Below are positions 43,415-52,829 of a DNA stretch of 64,000 bases, piece after piece. Location of the stretch: contig ONBM01000001.1 of the NCBI GenBank assembly GCA_900316045.1, positions 1-64,000 of the forward strand, read 5' to 3'. How positions within the stretch are numbered: position 1 is the first letter of the stretch; each line of letters opens with the position of its first letter. A program made the position numbers and the translations under genes. The notes below the pieces were generated by a model. That model worked only from the letters and a program-made list of their open reading frames with translations. It ran no database searches and was not told where the DNA came from. Source of the stretch: an uncultured Bacteroidales bacterium (GTDB taxonomy: Bacteria > Bacteroidota > Bacteroidia > Bacteroidales > UBA932).

Positions 43415-44140
43415 TTATTTAACTTTTCCATATCGGCGGTCTCTTTTGCCATACTCTTCCAGAGCAAGCCGGAAATTTTCTTTCCCAAAATCAGGCCAAA
43501 GAGCATCGACTGAATAAAACTCAGAATATGCGCTTTGCCAGAGAAGATAATTGCTTATTCTCTTCTCTCCCGAAGTTCTTATCACCAGATCCGGGTCTGG
43601 AATTCCGTGCGTCACTAAAAACCGATCGAAATCATCGACCCCTAGAGATTCCATTTTTTGAAGATTTCCTGAATATTCCAAAGCCATTTTTTTTGCGGCT
43701 TGAAGAATATCCCATTTCCCGCTATAACTTAAGAATATGATTAATGTCAGCAGAGGCGCCATGCCTTCAGCAGGCTCCGTATCAGCCTCAGCCTTCGAGA
43801 TAGCCGAACGCAGCTCTGGGGAAAGCCTTTCAAGGTTTCCAAGCACCTTGAACTTCACGCCTTTCTCTTTCAACGAAGGAATCTCATTCTGAATCGTCTG
43901 CATCATGAGACTCATCAGGCCAGAGACCTCGCTATCCGGCCTGCCCCAGTTCTCCTCGGAAAAAGCAAAGAGCGAGAGATATTCTACCCCGCTCTCGGCT
44001 GCTGCCTCGACGCAAGCCCTAACGCTCTCTACGCCTGCGGCATGACCGTAAATCCGTTCTTTTCCCTTCTGCTTCGCCCATCTTCCGTTCCCATCCATGA
44101 TAATGGAAACGTGCGTAGGAATGTTACTGTTAGAGTTCAT
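43415..44140 (-). CDS. uppS: isoprenyl transferase (undecaprenyl diphosphate synthase)
   Basis: A 241-residue cis-prenyltransferase that makes the C55 lipid carrier for cell wall and glycan synthesis. The catalytic aspartate and P-loop are in SIIMDGNGRWAKQKG, followed by YLSLFAFSEENWGRP and the C-terminal DLVIRTSGEKRISNYLLWQ and WPDF. It overlaps nadK by 4 nt (ATGA), so the two are probably translated together. Confidence 0.96.
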   Translation of the reverse strand: MNSNSNIPTHVSIIMDGNGRWAKQKGKERIYGHAAGVESVRACVEAAAESGVEYLSLFAFSEENWGRPDSEVSGLMSLMMQTIQNEIPSLKEKGVKFKVLGNLERLSPELRSAISKAEADTEPAEGMAPLLTLIIFLSYSGKWDILQAAKKMALEYSGNLQKMESLGVDDFDRFLVTHGIPDPDLVIRTSGEKRISNYLLWQSAYSEFYSVDALWPDFGKENFRLALEEYGKRDRRYGKVK

Positions 44141-44979
44141 CGCTTATCCACGTTGTTTCTAATATCCTCACCCCAGAAAAGTTTAGTGGTGAGAGCTTTA
44201 AAGAAATTCGACTTTTCAAGATGCACCTTTTTAAGCGAAAATTGTGCCACCTCTACGAATATTGCGGCATCTGGTCTCAGAATCAGGCTCCGGTTATCCA
44301 TGGACATCTGGACACGTTCATCTCGGCAGCGCATCCGAATTTTTATCTTTGTAGAGTCGGGAACGATAAGAGGCCGCACATTCAAGTTGTGAGGTGCAAT
44401 AGGAGCGATGATGAGAACCTTTGAATCAGGGGTGCAGATCGGGCCGCCCACGCTCAATGAATATGCCGTTGAGCCACTGCTCGTAGAAACCAGCAAGCCA
44501 TCTGCCCAATATGTCGGAATGTCATCCCCGTTAACCGAGACATCGATGCCTAGAATAGCAGCCCCAGAACGGTGCACGCAGATTTCGTTAAGAGCATAAG
44601 GCCAGAAAGAGCTTCCTGACTCAATAATTTCTCCTTCCACAGAAGCATTCAGCAAAGCTCTGTCTTCAATTGAATATGTCCCCGTCGACAAAGCATCAGC
44701 AGCCTCTTCAGGCGTATATTCAGACAAGAAGCCGACCCTCCCCATGTTCACTCCTATGATCGGGATGCCGCTCTCCCCCACTCGTTTCGAAGCCGAAAGA
44801 AAAGTTCCATCCCCGCCCAGGCTCATAACCATCCCCGTGTCGGCAGAGAGATCTTCGCTCGAATGAATCTCGCTGAAGCTGAAGCCACATTTTTCCAATT
44901 GCCCGCAAAGAGAAATAAACCGCTTATCCCCCTTCAGAGCTGGATTTCTAGTATAAACTGCTATATTCATAACATTCAT
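44137..44979 (-). CDS. nadK: NAD kinase
   Basis: A 280-residue enzyme that phosphorylates NAD to NADP. The GGDGT motif is in VMSLGGDGTFLSA (near residue 57), followed by the diacylglycerol-kinase-like fold with NDEIC-equivalent ALNEICVHR and SGSTAYSLSVGGPI. The start may be the ATG at 44970 (MNIAVYTRN), which aligns better with the family. First gene of the nadK-uppS-bamA-ompH run, divergent from the second ompH gene. Confidence 0.95.
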   Translation of the reverse strand: MNVMNIAVYTRNPALKGDKRFISLCGQLEKCGFSFSEIHSSEDLSADTGMVMSLGGDGTFLSASKRVGESGIPIIGVNMGRVGFLSEYTPEEAADALSTGTYSIEDRALLNASVEGEIIESGSSFWPYALNEICVHRSGAAILGIDVSVNGDDIPTYWADGLLVSTSSGSTAYSLSVGGPICTPDSKVLIIAPIAPHNLNVRPLIVPDSTKIKIRMRCRDERVQMSMDNRSLILRPDAAIFVEVAQFSLKKVHLEKSNFFKALTTKLFWGEDIRNNVDKR

Positions 44980-45014
44980 ATTCGCTAAGGTAGGTATTTT
45001 TGTAATATTTTATT

Positions 45015-45022
45015 TAATTTTG
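45015..45022 (+). promoter_or_regulatory. -7 box of the ompH2/glycosyltransferase/LysM operon
   Basis: TAATTTTG on the plus strand; predicted initiation near 45026 gives a leader of about 33 nt. Confidence 0.45.
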
Positions 45023-45058
45023 TCTGTTTAAGAGAAACTAAGAATAAAAGAAAATATC

Positions 45059-45703
45059 ATGAAACAGACACCACTAATTCTGAGCGTCATTTCGCTCGTC
45101 GTAGCATTAGCATTAGGAATCTTTATGCTCACCAGCAACGGAGGCAGCAGAACTGCCAAAGCCAGCACTCCTACCGGAGAGGCAGCGCAGCAGGGATCGA
45201 TAGTATGGTTCGACCTGGATAGGGTTCTCAATGAATATGACATGGCGAATGACCTTCGCAGCGTGGTTGAGACCAAAATCCAAGGCATTCAGGAAGAAGT
45301 GAACCGCAGAGGCACCAAGCTTCAGAACGATGTGAACAAGTTCCAGTCAGACATCGACAAAGGCGTTCTGGTTCGTTCTGTCGCCGAGCAGAGGGGTCAG
45401 AGACTTCAAGAGCAACAGAACAGTTTCAACAACTACACGAATCAGAAGCAGCAGGAAATCGCCGAGGAGCAGAGCGTCATGATGAATAAAATCGGCGATG
45501 CCATAAACACATACCTGCAGAAACTCAACGAGGAGAAAAAATACGCCATGATCATTAGCACGCAGGGAAGCGTTCTTCCTGCTCCCGTGGCAGTCGGCGA
45601 TCCCAGCCTGGACATCACTGATGAAATCATAGCCGGCCTGAACGACGAGTACGTGAAGAATAAGGCTAAAGGGACCACATCGCCTGCGGACACCACAAAA
45701 TAA
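45059..45703 (+). CDS. second OmpH/Skp-like protein with N-terminal membrane anchor
   Basis: A 214-residue protein with an N-terminal hydrophobic helix (LILSVISLVVALALGIFML) that lacks an obvious cleavage site, a disordered linker, then the Skp-like pattern IVWFDLDRVLNEYDMANDL and a long coiled coil (QGIQEEVNRRGTKLQNDV to EEQSVMMNKIGDAI), ending DDEIIAGL-type helix (DITDEIIAGLNDEYV). It is probably an anchored periplasmic chaperone, distinct from the soluble OmpH at 40108-40707. Confidence 0.82.
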   Translation: MKQTPLILSVISLVVALALGIFMLTSNGGSRTAKASTPTGEAAQQGSIVWFDLDRVLNEYDMANDLRSVVETKIQGIQEEVNRRGTKLQNDVNKFQSDIDKGVLVRSVAEQRGQRLQEQQNSFNNYTNQKQQEIAEEQSVMMNKIGDAINTYLQKLNEEKKYAMIISTQGSVLPAPVAVGDPSLDITDEIIAGLNDEYVKNKAKGTTSPADTTK

Positions 45704-45709
45704 TCAGCC

Positions 45710-46843
45710 TTGAGGATAGCCTTTCTATCTTGTTTCTACCCTTACAGAGGAGGGATAGCTCAGTTCAACGCGAATCTTTTCCTGGAACTGGGCAAGACGG
45801 AAACCGTAAAAGCTTTCAACTTCAAGCGTCAATACCCTCAGTTCCTCTTCCCTGGCAAGACCCAGTATGTTACTGCCGACGATGAGGCAGCGCCAATTGA
45901 AAGCGTGCGTCTGCTCGATACCGTGAATCCTTTCACTTATCGGAAGACTTTGAAAGCCATCCGGGAATGGAAGCCAGACCTCGTCATCATCAGTTATTGG
46001 ATGTCGTTCCTGGCCCCTTCGCTAGGATATGTCGCCAAAGGGCTCTCAAAGCATTGCAGAGTCGTCTCAATCCTGCACAATGTAATCCCCCATGAGCCTA
46101 AATTCTTCGATGCGCCACTCACGAAATATTTTCTGTCAGGTTGCACCGGCAACATAACCCTCTGCGACGAGGTAGCCGCTGATTTAAAGAAACTGAGCCC
46201 AGCGGCACGATGCATAACGCTTTTTCACCCGATATATTCCCATTTCGGAGAAAAGCTGCCTAAAGAGGAGGCAGAGAATACCCTAGGGCTGGAACATGGG
46301 AAGAAGAACCTGCTATTCTTCGGTCTCATAAGGGAATATAAAGGATTGGACATACTCCTCAGGGCTTTCGGCCAGCTGGACGACAGTTATCAGCTGATCG
46401 TGGCCGGTGAGCCATACGGCCCTTTCGAGCTATATCAGAAAATAATAGATGAGTCACCGGCAAAAGATAGAATACACTGTTTCACTCATTATATTAAAGA
46501 CTCCGAGGTAAAGGAATATTTTTCAGCGGCTGACTTGGCAGTCCTACCTTACAGATCTGCGACGCAGAGTGGCATTAGCGCCATAGCCTGCCATTTCGAA
46601 GTGCCTATGGTCGTCACCGACGTGGGCGGCCTGAAAGAATCAGTAGGAGCCTCTGGCACAGGACTTGTCGCAGACAAGCCCGATGAAGAGAGCATCCTGA
46701 AGGAGATACGCAGGTATTTCAGCGATGAGAGCCTGCGGGAAAGTTTCTCTGAAAACATTCATTCAGAGAAAGCACGGCTCTCTTGGAAATCATTCACTTT
46801 GAAACTTTTACAGTTTTCCCAAAGCTTGAACGGAAATGAATAG
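45710..46843 (+). CDS. glycosyltransferase, GT-B fold (family 4-like)
   Basis: A 377-residue glycosyltransferase. N-terminal RIAFLSCFYPYRGGIAQFN, the central LLFFGLIREYKGLDILLRAF and the C-terminal donor-binding segment with LAVLPYRSATQSG, VVTDVGGLKE and GLVADKP match GT4. The donor and acceptor are unknown. The start is TTG at 45710, six bases after the upstream stop, since no ATG or GTG fits before the conserved N-terminus. It overlaps the LysM gene by 8 nt. Confidence 0.85.
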   Translation: MRIAFLSCFYPYRGGIAQFNANLFLELGKTETVKAFNFKRQYPQFLFPGKTQYVTADDEAAPIESVRLLDTVNPFTYRKTLKAIREWKPDLVIISYWMSFLAPSLGYVAKGLSKHCRVVSILHNVIPHEPKFFDAPLTKYFLSGCTGNITLCDEVAADLKKLSPAARCITLFHPIYSHFGEKLPKEEAENTLGLEHGKKNLLFFGLIREYKGLDILLRAFGQLDDSYQLIVAGEPYGPFELYQKIIDESPAKDRIHCFTHYIKDSEVKEYFSAADLAVLPYRSATQSGISAIACHFEVPMVVTDVGGLKESVGASGTGLVADKPDEESILKEIRRYFSDESLRESFSENIHSEKARLSWKSFTLKLLQFSQSLNGNE

Positions 46844-48542
46844 AATACTAATATGCTCACTTGCCGCCTTGTGCCTTATTGCAGCGTCTGCTGCCATCTC
46901 CAAGGCTCAGGAATATCAGGCTCCGAAAGTTGAAATCTCGAAAGAGAAGGTTCGCTATCATGGGACTACATATTACTCGCATATCGTTAAAGAGAAACAG
47001 ACAATTTATTCCATCTGTAAGGCTTACAATGTGACCCAGAAAGAACTTTTCGACGCAAACCCTACGCTACATCTCGATACTGAAGGGCTTAAGAAGAATC
47101 AGATTCTGCTAATTCCTATTAAGAATCTTGCTGAAGAGCAGAAATCAGAGAAAACTCCCCGAGAAGAGAAAATGGAGACGGTAGAAAAGACTGTTGAAGA
47201 GCAAAAGCCTGAAAATGTCAGTCCGCAGCCATCGAAGGATGAATATTTCTTCCATACAGTGAAATGGTATGAAGACCTTAATTCAATAGCCCGAAAGTAC
47301 AAAGTATCAAAACTCTCCATCATTAACATAAATGGGCTTCAGAGCCAGAAGGTCAAACGCCGTCAGGTGCTTAGGATACCTCGCGACCACAAGAAGTGGG
47401 AGAATGTCACGCTAACGAACTTAGAAACGGCGGAAAAAGAACCAGAAGAGATTAAAACCAGCATCGAAGGTCAAGAGGAGAGCATCTCAGAGATATTAAG
47501 CAATGCCGGCAACCATCAAGTGCGCGCCGCCATCTTAATGCCATTTAATATCTCGAAGACTACTGACAGGCAGCTAGTGATGGATTTCTACTGCGGCGCC
47601 CTCATGGCAGCCAGAGATCTGGGCAATGAAGGGATCAAGATAGACATAAGCGCATATGATTACGATAACGGGAATCTGCCATCTGGCATTTTCCATGATA
47701 ATGATTTCGTACTTGGGCCTGTAGCGAAAGCAAACCTTGCAAGAGCGGCAGCGATAAGCGATGGGGAATCTTGGATCATCTCCCCTGCCGACAGGATGGC
47801 AGAAGAACTCGCTGATTCCGTAAAGAACTTTATCCAGGCTCCTGCCTCGGTCGAAGCACAAATAAACGACGCTGTCCAATGGCTGAAGACCGACTTAAAG
47901 AAAGGCGACAAAGTAATCCTCATCTCGCAGAGTGGCAACGCAAAGGGCTATGGCTCTTATTTATCTGACGCAATGAGCCATTCCGGCATTAATTTCTCCA
48001 ACGTAGCCGTGAATGTGCTCGAAGCAGCGAGACTCTCCGAGAAATTGGCTGGGAATCTGAGCACTGAAGGAACTACGAGGGTTATCACGACCTCTGACAG
48101 CGAGTCATTCATGAACCAGATAGTGAAGAGTTTGTACATCCTATCTGTCTCAGGGAAGGACATAGCTTTGTACACTAATGCTAAAATCCGAACTTTCAAT
48201 ACAATAGAGACGAAACAGCTGCATGGGGTGAATCTTCACGTAAGCGTCGCCTCAGAGGTTGATTACAGCTCTGTTCAAGTTCAAGAATTCACTCTTTCAT
48301 ATAGAGCCCTATACAAGGCAGAACCGAGCCATTTCTCGTTCCAGGGATACGACTTGATGAGGCAATTCTCCACTTTGGCATCTAAATACGGTAAAAAATG
48401 GCCTAGGATGATTGATGCCTTCACGATGAACGGATTGCAGTCTGATTTCGACTACGTAAGGAAGCCAGGAGGCGGTTACGCCAACACGGCGACAAGACGC
48501 GTCATTTATGCGCCAGATTACTCTATTGAGATTGTAAAATAG
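46836..48542 (+). CDS. LysM protein with a periplasmic-binding-protein fold
   Basis: A 568-residue exported protein with signal peptide (LICSLAALCLIAASAAISKAQ). Two LysM domains (about residues 45-92: SHIVKEKQTIYSICKAYNV; about 133-182: HTVKWYEDLNSIARKYKV) should bind peptidoglycan. From about residue 225 a type 1 periplasmic-binding fold begins (VRAAILMPFNIS, DFYCGALMAARDLGNEGIKI) and runs to the C-terminus (PSHFSFQGYDLMRQFSTL). In this lineage the arrangement is common; the ligand is unknown, and a scaffold role is as likely as solute capture. Confidence 0.85.
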   Translation: MNRILICSLAALCLIAASAAISKAQEYQAPKVEISKEKVRYHGTTYYSHIVKEKQTIYSICKAYNVTQKELFDANPTLHLDTEGLKKNQILLIPIKNLAEEQKSEKTPREEKMETVEKTVEEQKPENVSPQPSKDEYFFHTVKWYEDLNSIARKYKVSKLSIININGLQSQKVKRRQVLRIPRDHKKWENVTLTNLETAEKEPEEIKTSIEGQEESISEILSNAGNHQVRAAILMPFNISKTTDRQLVMDFYCGALMAARDLGNEGIKIDISAYDYDNGNLPSGIFHDNDFVLGPVAKANLARAAAISDGESWIISPADRMAEELADSVKNFIQAPASVEAQINDAVQWLKTDLKKGDKVILISQSGNAKGYGSYLSDAMSHSGINFSNVAVNVLEAARLSEKLAGNLSTEGTTRVITTSDSESFMNQIVKSLYILSVSGKDIALYTNAKIRTFNTIETKQLHGVNLHVSVASEVDYSSVQVQEFTLSYRALYKAEPSHFSFQGYDLMRQFSTLASKYGKKWPRMIDAFTMNGLQSDFDYVRKPGGGYANTATRRVIYAPDYSIEIVK

Positions 48543-48548
48543 ATTTTT

Positions 48549-50231
48549 CTATCTTCCTGCGAGAAGGGATTTAGCATTCGCGATTGCGGCCGGGGTTATC
48601 TTTTCTCCGCTCAGCATCCTGGCTATCTCCATCACTCTGTCATTTCCGGAAATTTGACGAATTGATGAATATGCTTTTGTGCCCAATGCATTATATTCCT
48701 TTTCAACAAGATAATGGGCATTGCCCCTGGAAGCCACTTGTGGCAGATGGGTAATGGCGAAAATCTGCATGTCGCTACCCATGTCGCAAATCATCTTTCC
48801 CATTTTATCAGCAACGCTGCCTGACACTCCAGAATCTATCTCATCAAAGATGAGAGTCGGCATGTTTACGAATTTGGCCATCATGGCCTTCAGGCATAGC
48901 ATCAGGCGGGACATTTCGCCCCCCGAAGCGCAGCGGCTGAGATCCAAAGGGTCGTTCCCCGTCGAAGAAAAGAGGTATCTGACAGCATCTTTTCCATTTT
49001 TTGACGGCATCGCAGGAGAAATTTGAACGTCGAAAATCGCATGCTCCAATTCAAGAGACCGCACGGACTCTGCGACCTTGTCAGAGAATGGGCGAACAGC
49101 CTTCTGCCTCTTGGAATGTAGAGAGGAACATATTCCATCATATACTTTTTTCTCCGACTCTATCTCTTTTTCTAATGCCTGCCGACGCTCATCTAAAGAA
49201 GTGGAATCGAACAGCTTCTGAGAAAGGGCATCCCGCTTCGCTATCAATTCAGGCACATTCGAAGCCCCATACTGCTTCATTAAATCATACAGGAGCGACA
49301 GCCTGTCCTCAACGGCATTCAGCCTGTCCTCGGAAAGAGTCACTCCGTCATTAGCGGCGGACACTTCTTGCTCTATGTCCGAAAGTTCCAGGCGAGAAGC
49401 CTCTATCCTCCTCGCAAGCGAAGCCGCCTCAGGCACAAAATTCTGGATTTTTTCCAAACTCTTCTGAGCCTCTTTAAGAGCCGAGACTATGGAAACTTGC
49501 TCTCCGTCAGAATATTCCCCATTGAATATGCTTTCTGCGGCTCCCAGACTCTCCTTTATTTCCTCAGCGTTAGCAAGTTGCTTCTGCTCCGCCTCAAGCG
49601 ATTCCAACTCTCCCTCCTGAAGATTTGCCTTCTCTAGCTTTTCCAGCCTGGCCTCGTTATATTCCCTTTCTTCGGAAAGGACAGAGAGCCTCGAATTGAC
49701 ATCAGAAAGCTGCGATTCAAGGTTATTTATCTTTGAATATGTCGAAGCACAGTCCGTCAGGAGGCTACCGCAACCAGCATAGTGATCCAGGAGCGATAGC
49801 TGGAACTCGTGATCGGAAAGCAGCAGAGTCTGATGCTGGGAATGAATGTCCACGAGCCTCGTCCCTATAGACTGCAGAATCTGCAAGCTGACAGGAGAGT
49901 CGTTCACGAAAGACCGAGAGCGACCAGACTTGTTAACCACTCGCCGAAGAATCAGCTCGTCATCCTCGCACGCTAAATCATTCTCGCCAATTATTCCCAT
50001 CAAGACGCTGTCTGAAGCAGGAATGCTGAACACTGCCTCCACTACGCAGGAGTCAGCGTTGCCGCCTATTGCCGAAGACTCGGCCTTTGCGCCCAACAGA
50101 AGAGACAAAGCGCCAAGCAAGATGGATTTTCCCGCGCCCGTTTGCCCAGAAATAATGATGAGACCCTCTGGAAAAGAAATATCCAGAGAGTCTATCAATG
50201 CATAGTTGCTGATCTGAAGTGATTTCAGCAT
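48549..50231 (-). CDS. recN: DNA repair protein RecN
   Basis: A 560-residue SMC-like ATPase of double-strand break repair. Walker A GQTGAGKSILLGALSLLL (near residue 30), a long central coiled coil (residues 150-350), the signature CASGGEMSRLMLCLK and Walker B PTLIFDEIDSGVSG. Full length. It lies 9 nt downstream of rpoZ. Many Bacteroidales have coaBC between rpoZ and recN; here it is absent. Confidence 0.95.
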   Translation of the reverse strand: MLKSLQISNYALIDSLDISFPEGLIIISGQTGAGKSILLGALSLLLGAKAESSAIGGNADSCVVEAVFSIPASDSVLMGIIGENDLACEDDELILRRVVNKSGRSRSFVNDSPVSLQILQSIGTRLVDIHSQHQTLLLSDHEFQLSLLDHYAGCGSLLTDCASTYSKINNLESQLSDVNSRLSVLSEEREYNEARLEKLEKANLQEGELESLEAEQKQLANAEEIKESLGAAESIFNGEYSDGEQVSIVSALKEAQKSLEKIQNFVPEAASLARRIEASRLELSDIEQEVSAANDGVTLSEDRLNAVEDRLSLLYDLMKQYGASNVPELIAKRDALSQKLFDSTSLDERRQALEKEIESEKKVYDGICSSLHSKRQKAVRPFSDKVAESVRSLELEHAIFDVQISPAMPSKNGKDAVRYLFSSTGNDPLDLSRCASGGEMSRLMLCLKAMMAKFVNMPTLIFDEIDSGVSGSVADKMGKMICDMGSDMQIFAITHLPQVASRGNAHYLVEKEYNALGTKAYSSIRQISGNDRVMEIARMLSGEKITPAAIANAKSLLAGR

Positions 50232-50240
50232 CGCCGTAAA

Positions 50241-50606
50241 CTATTCGGCGTCAGTTTCTTTCGGCTCGTCTTTAACAGGACCATTCTCTTCTATTGCTCC
50301 AGCCTTCCTGTAGTAGAGCTCGCCATCCTCAAATTCCTGAATAGCGATTAGATCAGGTTTCGGTAGTTTCTCGTAATATTTAGAGATTTCTATCTGCTCC
50401 TTGTTCTCGAACACCTCATCCATAGTATCCCTTTCGTTCTTGAATTCCTCCAGTTTCTTGGCAAGTTCCTTCTTCTCCGCCAATGAAATCTGATTCGCTC
50501 TCTTGGAAAGGATTACGCATGTCTCGTAAAGATTGCCCGTTGCTTCCGCCAAATACTTCACATCCCTTGTGATAGTGTTCTGAGGTACTTTCTTACTAAT
50601 TTCCAT
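50241..50606 (-). CDS. rpoZ: RNA polymerase omega subunit, Bacteroidota type
   Basis: A 121-residue protein with the N-terminal omega-like region VPQNTITRDVKYLAEATGNLYE and ILSKRANQIS, followed by a charged helical part and a Bacteroidota-specific tail (YYEKLPKPDLIAIQEFEDGELYYRK, then an acidic end). It is the small RNA polymerase subunit that stabilises beta-prime. Order bamD-rpoZ-recN. Confidence 0.82.
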   Translation of the reverse strand: MEISKKVPQNTITRDVKYLAEATGNLYETCVILSKRANQISLAEKKELAKKLEEFKNERDTMDEVFENKEQIEISKYYEKLPKPDLIAIQEFEDGELYYRKAGAIEENGPVKDEPKETDAE

Positions 50607-50649
50607 TTATCTGATGCTTAATTTACTCTATTTTTTGTACGCATCCGCC

Positions 50650-51528
50650 TCAGCGGATTGTTTCATTTTTTTCATTATCGCGGTTAAAGTCCTTCTCTTT
50701 CACCTCCAAGTCAGCCTCGGTGCCAGAATACCTGCCCAATGCCTTCTGAGCCCTGTCATAATAGTGAGAAAGCTCCTTCCTGTTCCTTGAGTCAGGATAC
50801 TCCCCGATGAAATTGTAATAGTCGTCGACGAACGTCAGGTAACGATCCTTCTGCTTGGACTCGACGCTCATGCTGGCATATTTGTACGAGGATTTAGCGA
50901 GATAATAAAGAATGTCCTCTCGGTAAATATTGTCAGCGTCATCTTTCAATATATTCTTAAAAGCCGTCCATGCGGCCTTGTAATACTCCATGTTATAATA
51001 AAGCTTCGCATTTTCGAACGCCTTCTTGTCCAGCCTCTCGTTAAGGTTTTTCAGCATGTTCTCGCAGATTGTCCTATGCGGCGAGTCTGGGTTATCTACC
51101 AGATATTGATTGATCACCGCGATAGCATTTCTCGTAGGGTTCTGATCCAGCTCGTAACGATAGGTGGAGCGGTAAAGACAGTCAATCCTGAGGAATGCCG
51201 CATCCTGCGCGAACGGGCTGTTCGGGAAATTTGTCAGGAAGTTCGACAAATTAGTCTCAGCCGTATAATAATCCTTGTACCTATAATTGCTTAGGCCCCA
51301 GTAATATTGCACCGTGTCGTCTCTGGCAGTGCCATTGGTCAGCACCGAAAGAGATTCGAACAGCTGAGCAGCCTTCTGGTATTTTCCCTTATTGAAATAG
51401 TCGAATGCCGCAGCATACTTAGCATCCACGTCGCTGCCGTTCAGCAGAGCCTCGAACTGAGATTTGCAAGACGTAAGAGCGGCAATCATGACTGCCGCAG
51501 CAATGAATATCTTGAAAGACTTAGACAT
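50650..51528 (-). CDS. bamD: outer membrane assembly lipoprotein BamD
   Basis: A 292-residue lipoprotein (FKIFIAAAVMIAALTSC lipobox) of TPR-like helix pairs: AAFDYFNKGKYQKAAQLFE, NLSNFLTNFPNSPFAQDA, then YYKAAWTAFKNILKDDADN and YNFIGEYPDSRNRKEL. It is the essential partner of BamA in the outer membrane. The C-terminal tail is charged. It begins the bamD-rpoZ-recN run. Confidence 0.92.
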   Translation of the reverse strand: MSKSFKIFIAAAVMIAALTSCKSQFEALLNGSDVDAKYAAAFDYFNKGKYQKAAQLFESLSVLTNGTARDDTVQYYWGLSNYRYKDYYTAETNLSNFLTNFPNSPFAQDAAFLRIDCLYRSTYRYELDQNPTRNAIAVINQYLVDNPDSPHRTICENMLKNLNERLDKKAFENAKLYYNMEYYKAAWTAFKNILKDDADNIYREDILYYLAKSSYKYASMSVESKQKDRYLTFVDDYYNFIGEYPDSRNRKELSHYYDRAQKALGRYSGTEADLEVKEKDFNRDNEKNETIR

Positions 51529-51643
51529 ATCATTAATTCAAGTTTCGCAAGTTTTAAATATTTGATTTTAAAGTTCATTGGAAAGACTTGCGAACCTTTG
51601 CCAACGCACTTTCATTTTATATCTACGTTACCCCCTCCCTAAA

Positions 51644-51663
51644 CCCCTCCCCTCGGGAGAGGG
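51644..51663. repeat. GC-rich inverted repeat after trxB
   Basis: CCCTC, a C/G-rich centre and GAGGG form an imperfect hairpin inside a pyrimidine-rich stretch (51631-51663). No T-run follows on either strand. It resembles dispersed CCCTCTCCC-type palindromes seen in other Bacteroidota genomes; it could act as a terminator of trxB (minus strand). Confidence 0.4.
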
Positions 51664-51737
51664 ACTTTGTCGGGTCGAAGGCCCTCCTTAATAGGTGTTT
51701 CGCATTAGCGAAACTTGAGTTATTAATATTTCGCATT

Positions 51738-52661
51738 CTAATGCGACAGCAGGAATTTCTCTACATCCAAGGCAGCCCGGCAGCCAGACGCAGCAGCTGT
51801 GATGGCCTGCCTGTATCTCGGATCCTGAACATCCCCGGCCGCGAAAACTCCTTCGACGTTTGTCTGAGAATTCTTGCCATCTGTTACGATGTAGCCATTC
51901 TCGTCGGTCTTGATCCACTTCACGAACATATCGGAATTCGGGTGATGACCGATGGCAAGGAAAAAGCCGTCGACTTGAATATCAAAAACCTTACCATCTT
52001 TCCTAAGTATTCGAACGCCAGTCACCCCGTTCCCATCTCCAAGCACTTCCTGCGTGCTGCAGTTCCAGAGGACTTCGATGTTCTTAGCATTATTCACCCG
52101 CTCCTGCATGGCCTGAGAAGCCCTGAAGACATCCCGGCGGACTATCATGTAGACCTTGCTGCAAAGATTCGACAGGTATGTCGCCTCCTCGCAAGCAGTG
52201 TCACCGCCCCCGACTACGGCTACGGCCTTGTTCCTGTAGAAGAATCCGTCGCAAGTAGCGCAAGCAGAAACCCCCATGCCTTTGAACTTTTCCTCGGACG
52301 GCAGGCCTAGATATTTGGCCGTGGCTCCTGTAGCGATGATCAAAGCATCAGCGACCAGCTCGGAGTCATCATCGACCTTCACGTGAAAAGGCCTGGAAGA
52401 CAGGTCTACGGAGCTTATCACCCCGCTACGCACGTCAGCGCCAAGCCTGACGGCTTGTTCCCTCATGTTTCCCATAAGTTCGTTTGCGTCAACTCCATCC
52501 GTGAAGCCAGGGTAATTCTCGACCTTGGTCGTCGTCGTTAGCTGCCCTCCTGGCTCAAGTCCTTCATAGAGTACCGGAGACAGTCCTGCCCTAGAAGCAT
52601 ATATAGCGGCAGTGTAGCCTGCAGGCCCACCACCAATTATAAGACATCTGATTTTTTCCAT
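51738..52661 (-). CDS. trxB: thioredoxin reductase
   Basis: A 307-residue flavoprotein. FAD motif IIGGGPAGYTAAIYASRAG at the N-terminus, redox-active CATCDGFFYRN (near residue 136), NADPH motif AVVGGGDTACEEA and the C-terminal GVFAAGDVQDPRYRQ. It reduces thioredoxin with NADPH. A TATATTTG box lies at 52699-52692, giving a leader of about 27 nt. Divergent from the Fur-family gene, a combination that suggests shared redox or metal-stress control. Confidence 0.96.
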   Translation of the reverse strand: MEKIRCLIIGGGPAGYTAAIYASRAGLSPVLYEGLEPGGQLTTTTKVENYPGFTDGVDANELMGNMREQAVRLGADVRSGVISSVDLSSRPFHVKVDDDSELVADALIIATGATAKYLGLPSEEKFKGMGVSACATCDGFFYRNKAVAVVGGGDTACEEATYLSNLCSKVYMIVRRDVFRASQAMQERVNNAKNIEVLWNCSTQEVLGDGNGVTGVRILRKDGKVFDIQVDGFFLAIGHHPNSDMFVKWIKTDENGYIVTDGKNSQTNVEGVFAAGDVQDPRYRQAITAAASGCRAALDVEKFLLSH

Positions 52662-52691
52662 ATACTTAAATTTATCATAGCGTATGAATTA

Positions 52692-52801
52692 CAAATATAA
52701 TCAAATTAAAATAGAAACTCGCATTACGTGCGAATGCGGAAAATAATAATTTAAATAATTATAAATTATAATTGCTTTGAATTATTTTTCTATTATATTT
52801 G
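52692..52801. promoter_or_regulatory. divergent promoters of trxB and the Fur-family gene
   Basis: Minus TATATTTG (52699-52692) serves trxB. Plus TATATTTG (52794-52801) serves the Fur-family gene, with ATTG at 52771-52774 as a -33 candidate 19 nt upstream. The 90 bp between them are very AT-rich with repeated AATTATA-like words, where a Fur/PerR-type dimer could bind; no clear palindrome was picked out. Confidence 0.5.
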
Positions 52802-52829
52802 CAGTCAGAATTTTAGAGACAAACTAATT

